Of a DNA stretch of 64,000 bases, positions 18,020-27,500 are shown in pieces. The first letter of the stretch is position 1. Each line of letters starts with the position of its first letter. Source of the DNA: Mucilaginibacter sp. PAMC 26640 (GTDB lineage Bacteria; Bacteroidota; Bacteroidia; Sphingobacteriales; Sphingobacteriaceae); assembly GCA_001596135.1 (NCBI GenBank), contig CP014773.1, forward strand, positions 4,588,001-4,652,000, in the 5' to 3' direction. The notes beneath the pieces were generated by a model that did no database searches, had not been told where the DNA came from, and was given only the letters and a program-made list of their open reading frames with translations. The position numbers were made by a program, and so were the translations under genes.

Positions 18020-18370
18020 ATGATGGATAAGCATTACGGACAGATTGTTGAGTATAGGGTAAGAAAAAATGGCTATAGTATTAGTGACCTTGCTAAAGGT
18101 CTTCAGGTAAACAGGAGATCTATTTATAACTGGTTTAACCAGCGCCACCTTAAAAAAGACATTATACTATCTATTGGCTGCACATTAAGACACGATTTTA
18201 CAGAAGAACTACCGGAATTGTTTTCAGCCGAAGATTTCAAATGTTGCCTTTACGGCCCCACAACGGAAAGTAGCGAAACTGCAGAAACCCAATCTGAGAA
18301 TGAGCGTTATAAGGATAAATACGTTGCTTTACTGGAGCAATACAATCAGCTACTGGTAGATTCTTTATAA
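18020..18370 (+). CDS. Small helix-turn-helix protein, paralogue 2
   Basis: A 116-aa paralogue of the 16376 gene. It starts MMDKHYGQIVE; the helix-turn-helix is at ~18-41 ('YSISDLAKGLQVNRRSIYNW'); then 'RHDFTEELPELFSAEDF' and the C-terminal helix 'RYKDKYVALLEQYNQLL'. It has a full-consensus promoter of its own and no shared EPS element, unlike its neighbours. The next gene has a separate promoter 30 nt after this stop. A regulator of the locus is inferred, not shown. Confidence 0.85.
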   Translation: MMDKHYGQIVEYRVRKNGYSISDLAKGLQVNRRSIYNWFNQRHLKKDIILSIGCTLRHDFTEELPELFSAEDFKCCLYGPTTESSETAETQSENERYKDKYVALLEQYNQLLVDSL

Positions 18371-18400
18371 ATCTGCAAAGCGAATCTTTTCATACTTATT

Positions 18401-18470
18401 CTCACTCTTTCACATATTAGGTACAAAAACCTTTATTTTCCCTGTATAGGCGGAGTTTAACTTAATTTTG
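18401..18470 (+). promoter_or_regulatory. Shared EPS element, copy B, with -7 box
   Basis: CTCACTCTTTCACATA, five bases, TACAA (18401-18426), then 36 nt, then a perfect TAATTTTG (18463-18470). It faces the 18513 gene. The -7 box overlaps a TTG at 18468 that could be mistaken for a start codon. Confidence 0.7.
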
Positions 18471-18512
18471 CGTGTCTTACCTCCGGGTACGGTGATTTTA
18501 ATCTTATCAAAC

Positions 18513-19967
18513 ATGCCGCTACTTGTTCTAATCAAAAATAGGCTCTATCTTCAATTTATCCTGTTAACCATCAGTATTGCCATCGCCATTTTAATAGCTG
18601 TAACTGTACCCCTTCAAAAAGATGAGCTCGGCGCCCTTGTAAATATTTACTTACCCATTTTAATAGGTGTTGTATCATTATTTATATACGGCGGTATCAG
18701 TATCATCAGCAAAAATACCAGCATCAGGCTAATTAGTCTAACGGTGTTTATCTTACTCAATATTGTCATTGGTATCAGGCTGAATTTAGGCTTCAATAGT
18801 TTTAACAAAAATTTGTCACCCTCATCTTCACTAAATGCTAAATCGTCTTACAGCGTGGGCTCACCCCGGCAGGATGTAGAAATCACCAACCTGGATGGGT
18901 TTACTGCTGCTAATCGTGCAGTATTTTCATATACTTTCAATCCTGACCTGCCTGTTAACAATGCCTCAACACATAATACGATCATCAATCATGACGTTTC
19001 CAGGTTAAGAGTTAAAAACAAATTGGGTAAAAATCTTACAATTTACAAACCTGATTTTACTGCTAATGGGTTATGGACGGCAACTGTAGCCAACAGCAAT
19101 ACAACATTTCCCCTTACTCTACATCCTGGGGATTCTTTGGATTTAAATATAACTTTCACAGCCAAAGCGCTAAACAAAAGGGTTGAATCGGTTTGGTGGA
19201 AAGCAGTCTTAAAATTTCAACATGCAGCTGTCGGCTTCGGCCGTCTTTATAATTATCAAATACCTTATGGCAGCACCTGCGCCAATATTAGCGGAAAGCT
19301 AATGTTAGCAACCGATAATGCAACCAAGCTTCAACCTATTGATTTAACCGGAATATGGGAGTATCGGTATGAGAACGACTGGGAACCCGGATTACAAAGA
19401 ATATTAAATTCTCTTAATTTCAAGACCAAGGTTGGCTTTACTTATTTTGACAATGGTTTGAAAGGAGAAACTACAACGAAGCATTCTGATGAGGTTGCTG
19501 CCGACTATTTTGAAGCAGCCAACCCAACCCGACCCGTAAAAATCAGAAAAATTGCTTCCTACCATGGCTGCTGTACAACCGAAGATTCGGACACGTTAGC
19601 GATATACGACCCTAACAAACAGCTAACCAGGCAACTCCAATATACAAATCAGTATAGCGGCCAAATGTTGCTGCCTTTCGCGTCTGATCTACCTGATGCA
19701 AAGCATTTGGCAAAACTTTCCGGGCCATTTGCTGTAAAAATTGGATTAAGTTATACCGACCGGACCCTAAACCACGGGAAAAAAATTGGCATAAGGATTT
19801 GGAAAGCAATTGACGATCAGGGGAAAGTGATTAATAATGCTTACATCTTAGGCAGCGACTACCTGGGTAAAAAGGGTACAAACTACGACTATCAGGATAA
19901 TGTATATTACATTGAAAACATTAAACTTTATAACAAATCCCATGCACCCCTAATGGCACAAAAGTAG
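18513..19967 (+). CDS. Membrane-anchored protein sharing a domain with the 1290-aa EPS protein
   Basis: I place the start at the ATG at 18513 (484 aa), because an upstream TTG at 18468 lies inside the predicted -7 box. Three hydrophobic segments occupy the first ~90 residues. The rest (~115-480) is a soluble domain homologous to residues ~570-895 of the 1290-aa protein: both have 'YHGCC', 'NAY-L--DYLG' and 'NYDYQDN-YYIEN'. The domain is probably outside the inner membrane. It could be a docking or sensing counterpart of the secreted protein. I do not recognise the family. A terminator (20189-20212) lies 220 nt downstream. Confidence 0.85.
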   Translation: MPLLVLIKNRLYLQFILLTISIAIAILIAVTVPLQKDELGALVNIYLPILIGVVSLFIYGGISIISKNTSIRLISLTVFILLNIVIGIRLNLGFNSFNKNLSPSSSLNAKSSYSVGSPRQDVEITNLDGFTAANRAVFSYTFNPDLPVNNASTHNTIINHDVSRLRVKNKLGKNLTIYKPDFTANGLWTATVANSNTTFPLTLHPGDSLDLNITFTAKALNKRVESVWWKAVLKFQHAAVGFGRLYNYQIPYGSTCANISGKLMLATDNATKLQPIDLTGIWEYRYENDWEPGLQRILNSLNFKTKVGFTYFDNGLKGETTTKHSDEVAADYFEAANPTRPVKIRKIASYHGCCTTEDSDTLAIYDPNKQLTRQLQYTNQYSGQMLLPFASDLPDAKHLAKLSGPFAVKIGLSYTDRTLNHGKKIGIRIWKAIDDQGKVINNAYILGSDYLGKKGTNYDYQDNVYYIENIKLYNKSHAPLMAQK

Positions 19968-20481
19968 CGGCTTTCTTATGACCCAACCATTGCGAATAAG
20001 GGGGCGAATTGCCAAATTTCAGCCTGAGGGTCGGGTGGTGTGGCAACCTTCAGGATATTCATATATCAGAGATGGTGAGGATGCTTGAAAAACCCACGGC
20101 AGAGATTCAATATTGGTTTGTTAAAGGTTCCACTACATGAGGCTACACGAAGAGGCATCGGTTAATGATCCTCAGCCTATTTTAATAAGCAGGTAGACCC
20201 CTGCGTTTTTTTGAAATTTAAGTCTTGGACTGCTACACACAATCTGCGATTTTCAGTACTAAATACACAATTTTATACATAAGTAGAACGAGTTCCTCAC
20301 GCAGTTAGCAGTAACTCCAAAATACGTTTAATATTGTATGAATTTGATGTGTAAGTGATAATAAAAGGTACCACAAGTTAGGCATTTCCCCGTTTGCCGA
20401 GTTGAATCTGATCATAAAACATCTTTAATTATTTAAAGCAGGAAACAAACGTCATAACACCTGCGCTTAGCTAAATTTTTT
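19968..20481. other. Intergenic region before the 1752-aa gene
   Basis: 514 nt without a credible gene. It contains a terminator at 20189-20212 and a weak -7-like TACGTTTA at 20323-20330. A partial CACAAT...TACAT text at 20266-20280 resembles the shared EPS element but its spacing to a -7 box (42 nt) does not fit. Confidence 0.5.
20189..20212 (+). terminator. Rho-independent terminator
   Basis: GCAGG (20189-20193) pairs with CCTGC (20200-20204), followed by G and seven or more T. It probably ends the 18513 transcript after a long 3' region. Confidence 0.75.
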
Positions 20482-23400
20482 ATGAAACGGTCTATTTTTT
20501 CTTTGTTCTTCTTGTTACTTGGTTTAACAGCTTTGGGTGTAATTCCTGATTTAGGTACTAACCTTACTGTTCAGGATACTTGCGGGCCGGTAAGTACCCT
20601 ACCCTGCGCTGCACTAAAAGTTAACCTTCCTTATACCTTATCTTTCGATGCACCCGTAGCTAATACTATAAACGATAAAAACGGACAAGGAACCGGCTTC
20701 ACTACAATTAACACCTTATCGGGCACGCGCCTGGCGGCAGATGGGCAAACGCCAATTAAATCAGTACCGGGCTATGATCCTTCTAAAATTACAATTACCG
20801 GTGGCTACCTCCAATTAGTAACGAACAAGGGAATAGATTTTCAAACCAATAACAATCAACTGAATGTATTGGGTGTTCAAATAAAGGCATCTGGGAAAAT
20901 TCAGCTCGAGGTAAAAGTTATTAACCCTTATAACAACACGCAATCGCAACAAGGCGGCCTATGGTACGGCTTAAATGATAAAACCTATCTTAAACTGGGT
21001 ATAACAGGTAATAAGGTAGAGTTTCGTAAAGAAGTAAATGATGTTACCAGCACCGTTTCTGGCACAACTAACCCTGACCAGCGCGTAACAGGCGTTATTA
21101 CCAGTTTAAGTACGAAAACCGTAACCCTGCGGTTAGTAATAGATTCAGCGTCGCAAACGGCAGAAGGCTTCTATTCTACCGATGGTGTAAACTTCACCAG
21201 TGCTGGTGCAGCGGGTTATCCAAATTCATCCTTAAACATTCAAAACAGCGGATTGGCATCCGGAATTCTCTACGCAGGCATCTTTGGTACTTATCGCAAC
21301 GGAACTACCCCGGTAACGTACACATTTGATGATTTTAAGGTCATCTCGATAGCACCGCAAATTTTTGCGGGCTGTGCGCCTTTAAGCACATTAGCGTGCG
21401 CTGCTTTGAATGTAAACTTGCCCTTTAATTTGTCGTTTGATGCGGCAATACAGGGTTCCATCAATGATAAAAATGGACAAGGTACAGGTTTCACAACTGT
21501 AAATACATATTCCGGTACACGGCTATCGGCCGATGGCCAGCCCTCAATAAAACAAGTGCCCGGGTATGAACAGTCTAAAATTACTTTATCGGGAGGCACC
21601 TTGCAGTTGGTTGCCAACAAGGGCATAGACTACCAAACTAATAATAACCAACTAAATGTTTTGGGAGTACCGATACAGCCTTACGGCAAAGTGCAGCTGG
21701 ATGTAAAAATAATAAATCCGTACAACGGCACACAATCCCAACAAGGCGGGATATGGTATGGGCTAAGCGACAAAACCTATATTAAATTAGGGGTTACGGG
21801 CAATAAGGTAGAGCTTCGTAAAGAAGTTAACGATATTACCAGCACAGTAACAGGTGCATCTAATCCCGATCAGAGGGTTACAGCAGCCATAGCTAATTTA
21901 AGCACCAAAACAGTTTATTTGAGATTAGTTGTAGACTCTGCCGCGCAAACAGCAGAAGGCTTCTATTCCCTTGATGGCTTAAACTACACCAGCACCGGAG
22001 GTGCCGGCTATCCAATACCTGCAGTGAGTATTCAAAACTCGGGAATTACATCAGGAAGTTTATATGCAGGCCTGTTTGCTACGTATAGGAATGGAACCAG
22101 CGCCGTAACTTACACTTTTGATGATTTTCGTGTTGCTGCGGTTTCCCAAACCGTAATTCAGCCGGTACCCGCATATACCCTGGGATTCTCCCGCGATACG
22201 TTAAATTTCACTGTTTTAAAAGGTGGAGAGATATTGCCGCAAGCTGTTAAACTTCTTGCAAATCCTCCAACATCAGTATTTACTTTAACCAAAACCACGG
22301 CTGACTGGCTTACTTTACCAACCAACCCGGGTGATAGTTTAAAATTTAACGCGCAAAATATCAGTTCGAATTTACCCGTGGGCAATTACCAGGCATTGGT
22401 TACCTACGCATCTGACGGGTATAAACCTGCAACACTACTCATCACACTGGATGTAGTAGAAAGCATTACCGCGAAAACAGTGAACGTTAATTTTCAGCCG
22501 GCCCAAACGGTACCCCCGGGTGATTATATTATAGATTACGGCCAGGCTTATGGTGATCGTAAAGGTCAATATCAGGGTGCATTATTGCGGTACGGCTGGA
22601 GGAAACGAAGCGATGGCACTCCTTTGAGCCTGGTAGGAAACGGCCGGCTGCGAACACTGCCTGAGGATATTTTGCTGGCAACCGTTTTTCATATGCAGGC
22701 CAACAGTTTAACAGGTACTTTCCAGGGCGTAAAAACAGAAGGGTACTGGGAATTAGAAGTGCCAAATGGCACTTATGATGCCACCGTATCTGTTGGCGAC
22801 GGAAATGTTTCTACCGCCACCGAAATTCATTACATAAATGTAGAAGGAGTAAACGCGATTAGTAATTTTAAACCTATAGGTAAGCAGGGCGATATTGGCA
22901 GGTTTAAATCAAATACCATCAGGGTGAACGTTTCCGATGAACACCTCACCATAAATGCTGATGGCGGCACAAATACTAAAATTAATTTTGCCAATATTGT
23001 GCCTGTCAGTACAGCCCCGTACCTGTACTGGGTTACAAGTAGTAAAAATTTATTGCTGCGCAAAGGGACCAATCAAAACACCTCATTTATGATGGTGCTT
23101 AGTAGTTCTAATAACCTTGGAAACGCTTACCAGCTCAGCATTACCTTTCCCGCGGGCAGCCCGGCATGGTTAAGCACCCCTCCTACTGCAACCGGCGCGC
23201 AACCAAAAATTGCCTTTAATTATGCTGCTGCAAAAAATTTAAATGTTGGAGTTTATTACGCCACTATCAAAGCGACATCAACCGCCTTTACTAGCGCAGA
23301 GGTGGTTTTGCAGCTAAACGTGGTGGATGATGCCACCCCGTATGTAATTGCTACCTCCCCCGCTAACGGAGCAAAGGATGTAAGTTTAAATACGGTGAGT

Positions 23401-25740
23401 ATTGCCGCAAATAGTCTGCATGTGCCGGCAGTAGCAGGATACCAGGGAGGTGTGGACAACCAGACTATTAACGACACGACCGTTAAACTATATAAACAAA
23501 TTGACACTTCCTTGTATCAGATCAAGGGCACCGTGCAGGGAACCGGTGGCGGAGATGCTATCAGCTTCTCACCGTCGACATCGTTGGAGCCTTACACACA
23601 ATACAAATTTGTTGTTACATCTGGAGTTAGATCATATCCAGGTACGGCCTTCACACCCTATGAGATGAAATTCACTACAGGTCCGGCTGTGATCGACTCT
23701 TCAACTTTTTTAAACGCGCAGTTTAAAAAAATACCCGTACCAGGCACCCAAAATATAAAGTACTCATCAATGGCTTTTGGCCCCGATGGTAAATTCTACG
23801 CACTTCGGTTTGATGGTTTAATTGAACGATATACTGTAAATCATTCTGATGGTAGTTTTTCCGAAAAACAGACTATTAATACGCTGGTAAATAAATATGG
23901 TGCACGTACAGCTATTGGGCTGGCATTCGACCCGCAGTCGACACCAACAAACCTGCTGTTGTGGATCTCTCATTCGTCTGGCGGTTTAACTGCCGGGCCA
24001 ATGTTTGATGGCAACATCTCGCGCCTAAGCGGTGATAGCCTGCAAAATGAGCAATTAATGGTTACCAAACTTTCTCGTTCTACCCGAGACCACATGGTGA
24101 ACAGTGTGAAATTTGGCCCTGATGGCGCATTATACATCTGCCAGGGAAGCAATACATCTGCTGGAGATTACGATGCAGACTGGCAACGCGACGAAACATT
24201 GCTCGCCGGATCAGTTTTGCGATTAGATTGCAATAAGCTAAATGCCATTGGTTTGCCATTGAATGCCCAAACCACAAACAGTCAGGCGGTTATTAATGCT
24301 GCGCCTGCGGTATCGTATCTTATGTCCGATGGCACGTATAACCCCTACGGCACCGAATCCCCATTAACCATCTATGCATCTGGCGTACGCAATGCATACG
24401 ATTTAGTTTGGCACTCAAACGGGCAATTATATATACCTACAAATGGCTCTGGTGGCGGTGGTAACTCACCGGCCTCTGTACCAGGCACCAGGCGGCCTAA
24501 TGGTACATTTTATAACGGACCAACTATTGAAGCAACAAAGGGGGTTAAAGTACAGGACGACTGGTTGTTTAGAGTTAATCCCGATAAGCCTGTCGGATAC
24601 TTCGGCCACCCTAACCCGTTAAGGGGCGAATATGTTATTAACAGAGGTTTTATAGATAACCCATTATACTCACCTGCAGTTAATGCTGACTCTAATTACA
24701 GGGCGGCTTATGACTTCGGCTTGAACCATTCGCCAGATGGTGCTTTGGAATATAAAAGCAATAATTTTAATGGTGCACTAAAAGGTAAATTGCTGGTTTG
24801 CCGCTTCAGCGGCGGCGGAGATATTGTTGTAATGGAACCTGGTTCTCTTACAAAAACTACCTATTTAAATGGCGATGATCATATTTACGACGTTGTAAAG
24901 GTTACCACCGGATCTAGCAATAGCGGGCTTGTTGGCATGTCAGGATTCACCAACCCATTGAATATTGTGGAAGATGTAACCAATGGTAACCTCTACGTTG
25001 CGGAATTTAATTGGAATGATAACCCTAACCTTACTGCGCAAATAACGCTATTAAAAGCACAGTCGCAGCCATCGGCGCCGCTTGCTAAATTGGCCGTTGC
25101 AGCTAATTTAGATGCCCCTGTAAGTGAGTATGACAGCAAAAATTATTGGATAACTATAGCAAACCAGGGCGACGGTACCTTGAAAGTAAAGCACGTAAAC
25201 CTGATTGGTGAAGGTGCCGCCAAGTTTAAAATTAGCGGCTTGTCACTTCCCTCAGCTAAGGATCCTCTTATCATCAAAAAAAACACCTCCATTTCCTTTA
25301 AAGTAAATGCTACAGGGGCTTATAACAGGTCAACCATAGCCAACATTAGAGTAACCACTGTTGGCGATACTACAAAAGATGTCCAGATAGACAACATTAT
25401 GCCTGCACAAACCGCCGACAGTGCTATTACATCTTATATAATTGATCAACAGACAAACAAAAGTGTAGCCACTTCCCCTGTATTAAAGGTATACCCTAAT
25501 CCAAATCATGGTGAACCCGTCTCTGTGTCATTGAAAAATTTAAAACCCCAAGAGCCCCTCAATATTTACTTATTCAACCGGAATGGGCGGCAGTTAAAAA
25601 CAGTTAAGGCTAATGCAGATCTTAACGGCGAATACAGTACTACGTTTGTTATTGATGGCAGTGAGGCCGTGGGCTTTTATTTGGTGCGGGCGGAATATGC
25701 TGGTGGTGCAAAGGTTTCAAAAGTAATTGTGTTAAAATAA
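20482..25740 (+). CDS. 1752-aa secreted multidomain protein: two lectin-like repeats, malectin, beta-propeller, T9SS sorting domain
   Basis: Signal peptide (~1-25). Two tandem copies (~34-292 and ~297-557) of the concanavalin-like domain found once in the 1290-aa protein. Then a BACON-like segment (~565-665), malectin-like domain (~668-855), Ig and Big_5-like domains (~860-1070), a glucose/sorbosone dehydrogenase-like propeller (~1075-1525), a choice-of-anchor segment (~1530-1650) and a T9SS sorting domain ('VYPNPNHGEPVSV', ~1670-1752). The middle ~900 residues are colinear with the 944-aa protein. It therefore looks like a fusion of parts of the two minus-strand genes. Surface display through T9SS is expected; the sugar ligand is unknown. 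Confidence 0.9.
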   Translation: MKRSIFSLFFLLLGLTALGVIPDLGTNLTVQDTCGPVSTLPCAALKVNLPYTLSFDAPVANTINDKNGQGTGFTTINTLSGTRLAADGQTPIKSVPGYDPSKITITGGYLQLVTNKGIDFQTNNNQLNVLGVQIKASGKIQLEVKVINPYNNTQSQQGGLWYGLNDKTYLKLGITGNKVEFRKEVNDVTSTVSGTTNPDQRVTGVITSLSTKTVTLRLVIDSASQTAEGFYSTDGVNFTSAGAAGYPNSSLNIQNSGLASGILYAGIFGTYRNGTTPVTYTFDDFKVISIAPQIFAGCAPLSTLACAALNVNLPFNLSFDAAIQGSINDKNGQGTGFTTVNTYSGTRLSADGQPSIKQVPGYEQSKITLSGGTLQLVANKGIDYQTNNNQLNVLGVPIQPYGKVQLDVKIINPYNGTQSQQGGIWYGLSDKTYIKLGVTGNKVELRKEVNDITSTVTGASNPDQRVTAAIANLSTKTVYLRLVVDSAAQTAEGFYSLDGLNYTSTGGAGYPIPAVSIQNSGITSGSLYAGLFATYRNGTSAVTYTFDDFRVAAVSQTVIQPVPAYTLGFSRDTLNFTVLKGGEILPQAVKLLANPPTSVFTLTKTTADWLTLPTNPGDSLKFNAQNISSNLPVGNYQALVTYASDGYKPATLLITLDVVESITAKTVNVNFQPAQTVPPGDYIIDYGQAYGDRKGQYQGALLRYGWRKRSDGTPLSLVGNGRLRTLPEDILLATVFHMQANSLTGTFQGVKTEGYWELEVPNGTYDATVSVGDGNVSTATEIHYINVEGVNAISNFKPIGKQGDIGRFKSNTIRVNVSDEHLTINADGGTNTKINFANIVPVSTAPYLYWVTSSKNLLLRKGTNQNTSFMMVLSSSNNLGNAYQLSITFPAGSPAWLSTPPTATGAQPKIAFNYAAAKNLNVGVYYATIKATSTAFTSAEVVLQLNVVDDATPYVIATSPANGAKDVSLNTVSIAANSLHVPAVAGYQGGVDNQTINDTTVKLYKQIDTSLYQIKGTVQGTGGGDAISFSPSTSLEPYTQYKFVVTSGVRSYPGTAFTPYEMKFTTGPAVIDSSTFLNAQFKKIPVPGTQNIKYSSMAFGPDGKFYALRFDGLIERYTVNHSDGSFSEKQTINTLVNKYGARTAIGLAFDPQSTPTNLLLWISHSSGGLTAGPMFDGNISRLSGDSLQNEQLMVTKLSRSTRDHMVNSVKFGPDGALYICQGSNTSAGDYDADWQRDETLLAGSVLRLDCNKLNAIGLPLNAQTTNSQAVINAAPAVSYLMSDGTYNPYGTESPLTIYASGVRNAYDLVWHSNGQLYIPTNGSGGGGNSPASVPGTRRPNGTFYNGPTIEATKGVKVQDDWLFRVNPDKPVGYFGHPNPLRGEYVINRGFIDNPLYSPAVNADSNYRAAYDFGLNHSPDGALEYKSNNFNGALKGKLLVCRFSGGGDIVVMEPGSLTKTTYLNGDDHIYDVVKVTTGSSNSGLVGMSGFTNPLNIVEDVTNGNLYVAEFNWNDNPNLTAQITLLKAQSQPSAPLAKLAVAANLDAPVSEYDSKNYWITIANQGDGTLKVKHVNLIGEGAAKFKISGLSLPSAKDPLIIKKNTSISFKVNATGAYNRSTIANIRVTTVGDTTKDVQIDNIMPAQTADSAITSYIIDQQTNKSVATSPVLKVYPNPNHGEPVSVSLKNLKPQEPLNIYLFNRNGRQLKTVKANADLNGEYSTTFVIDGSEAVGFYLVRAEYAGGAKVSKVIVLK

Positions 25741-25842
25741 CTTAACCATAAAAATAATCCATGTTTATCAATAGTTTTCGGGCATTTTTTGAAACTTAAA
25801 ACCAGAAGTTGCGTATAAAACTACATACTTTTAAATATCGAC

Positions 25843-26178
25843 ATGAACCGCAATCTGCAGGAAATTAAAATAGCTATCGTAAAACTGGAAAATAACTTAC
25901 ATTCATGCGTTCCTTTTTGTTGTTTTGGAAACGATAACAAAAAAATGATACTTGTAATGCTTGATGTTATTAAACACGACCGGTCGCGGGTTTGGATCAA
26001 CTCTACTTATTTATCCATTTCCGAAATGTTTCACCAGATGCCTGATAACGCCACATGGCAAGCTGCGATAGACGCCAGAGAATGGTTAGAAAGTAATTTC
26101 GAAATCGAAGAGTTGTTATTTAAAGAACTTGAAAATTCATCAAGCAAATTATTTGAAAGCGTTTTCTCTAATCGCTAA
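25843..26178 (+). CDS. Hypothetical protein, 111 aa
   Basis: A small, probably cytoplasmic protein with charged helices ('EIKIAIVKLENNL', 'ATWQAAIDAREWLESNFEIEELLFKELE'). No signal peptide, membrane segment or known motif is seen. It starts 102 nt after the 1752-aa gene. A -7-like TACTTTTA lies just upstream of the start. I do not recognise it. Confidence 0.6.
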   Translation: MNRNLQEIKIAIVKLENNLHSCVPFCCFGNDNKKMILVMLDVIKHDRSRVWINSTYLSISEMFHQMPDNATWQAAIDAREWLESNFEIEELLFKELENSSSKLFESVFSNR

Positions 26179-26960
26179 CCTGCCTCCAAGTGATAAACAA
26201 AATTATTAGTATAAGCTGTTGTTTACGATAGGAAGCCAGCTCGAATAAGGGCTAGTAATTTAGAATCCGGCTCCTTTTGCAATTTAGCAATAAGTTTTGA
26301 ATCAAATTAGGGACATATAACCAATTTAAGTATCCTCAAATAATAGCACTAGCTTAAAGTTAGTTCTCCGCAGCTATTACATCGTAAAGAAAACGTCCTT
26401 GCCCTTCTCAACACCAACTTATACGCCATGTATAACGGACTGGCTAGAAAGTAACGAACTACACCCCTGCCAAATTATGTGCCGACAAGTGCGCATTTAA
26501 TCCCCACTTAAAGTATACTGATCTTAGTTACGCTGATCATTCAAATAGCCCATGAAAACAGTAGCTCAAGTCCCGGTCGCTTTCTTCATCTGAGCCTCTT
26601 GAACCTGGCTACTATTAATGATTTATTTTAGTGGTAAAACCATCAGAGTTTCAAGCGCTCCCATCATTTTAAGCGGATATTAAAGAGCTTAATAAAATTT
26701 TAAGAAAAACTGGGAATGTGATGTGATATTGCATTGGAACTTATGCTATCAAGACTATCAATTTGAAATCAGTCAATTTTTGATGCTAAAAATATGCGCG
26801 GACAATTTTGCGAAGAAAACCAACAAAAATATTTGGTGGAAACGGCCTAAGCTAAAGTTCAGGAGAAGCAGTTAATATATACCCAAACTATCTGGAAAGA
26901 AAGGATTACAGCGCCGAGATAATGGTACCACATCAGGTGCTATTATCTCGGCGATCGAAT
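26179..26960. other. Gene-poor region
   Basis: 782 nt with no credible coding frame on either strand and no tRNA. The only strong structure is the hairpin at its right end (26912-26953). A weak GGA...TCC inverted repeat followed by TTTTGC lies near 26230-26285. Confidence 0.6.
26912..26953. terminator. Long hairpin, probably the terminator of the 26961 gene
   Basis: CGCCGAGATAAT (26912-26923) pairs perfectly with ATTATCTCGGCG (26942-26953). On the plus strand the stem extends to 18 bp with two G-U pairs and a 6-nt loop. It begins 8 nt beyond the minus-strand stop at 26961. There is no clean T-run on either side, so the terminator call is tentative. Confidence 0.5.
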
Positions 26961-27296
26961 TTATTTGTTTGTATAGGTTTTATAACTATAGTCGGTCAGT
27001 ACCTCTTTGTATTGATCCAGTACATAATCAGGAAAATTATTCCGTTTTTTGAGCGTGCTCAAGAAATTTGAAGCATCAGCAAAACAACCTTGCTCAAACT
27101 TCAATTCATTTTTTTTCCCGTATCTAAGGGTAAGACTAACGTCCCGGCTCATCATTATAGCCCTAAAAACTTTCACAGCTAAGATCATTCTTTTCATCTT
27201 CTTGATTATTGGTACAGTTTTATACGTTTTCACTCCAAATTTTGTTACCAAAAAACACGTAATAATATCAAAATAAAATTTAAAATAATAAAACAT
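26961..27296 (-). CDS. Hypothetical protein, up to 111 aa
   Basis: Of unknown function. The C-terminal ~75 residues are well composed ('SLTLRYGKKNELKFEQGCF', 'NNFPDYVLDQYKEVLTDY'). The N-terminal ~30 residues of the longest frame are aromatic and AT-rich; an ATG at 27197 or 27188 may be the true start. It is supported as a gene by a strong hairpin just after its stop and by element E with a -7-like box about 50-60 nt upstream of the longest start. No family is recognised. Confidence 0.5.
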   Translation of the reverse strand: MFYYFKFYFDIITCFLVTKFGVKTYKTVPIIKKMKRMILAVKVFRAIMMSRDVSLTLRYGKKNELKFEQGCFADASNFLSTLKKRNNFPDYVLDQYKEVLTDYSYKTYTNK

Positions 27297-27397
27297 TGAT
27301 TACTATCCAACTAGCTTACAGCACATAATGCGGGATTTAAACCTCAATTTTGCACAAAAACACACCAATATGCGGGACAGAACCCAATAAAATATGG

Positions 27398-27424
27398 TTG
27401 GACAAATTGTGTGCAACTGTGTAC
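27398..27424 (-). promoter_or_regulatory. Shared EPS element, copy E (divergent)
   Basis: On the minus strand ACACAGTTGCACACAA, then TTTG and TCCAA: about 19 of 26 positions match copy A. A -7-like TGTTTTTG (7/8) begins 35 nt downstream at 27362. This is the weakest copy. Confidence 0.4.
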
Positions 27425-27500
27425 GAGATACACTCAAGGCGTATTTTTTCGCACATAATTAATAATTTTACAGGTAGAAAAATCTACTGAAGGAAAACGT

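Noticed and set aside
17825..18148. Minus-strand 107-codon frame
   Set aside because: Antisense shadow of HTH paralogue 2 and its leader; similar antisense frames appear behind the other paralogues.
18468..18512. TTG-initiated 15-residue extension of the 18513 gene
   Set aside because: It overlaps the predicted -7 box (TAATTTTG, 18463-18470), so it should not be transcribed.
20334..20360. Minus-strand CACTTACACATC...TACAA resembling the shared EPS element
   Set aside because: No TAnnTTTG-like box at 35-37 nt and no minus-strand gene downstream.
26220..26290. Possible tRNA-like text with GGA...TCC ends
   Set aside because: Too short and without a T-arm or anticodon arm; at most a weak terminator.
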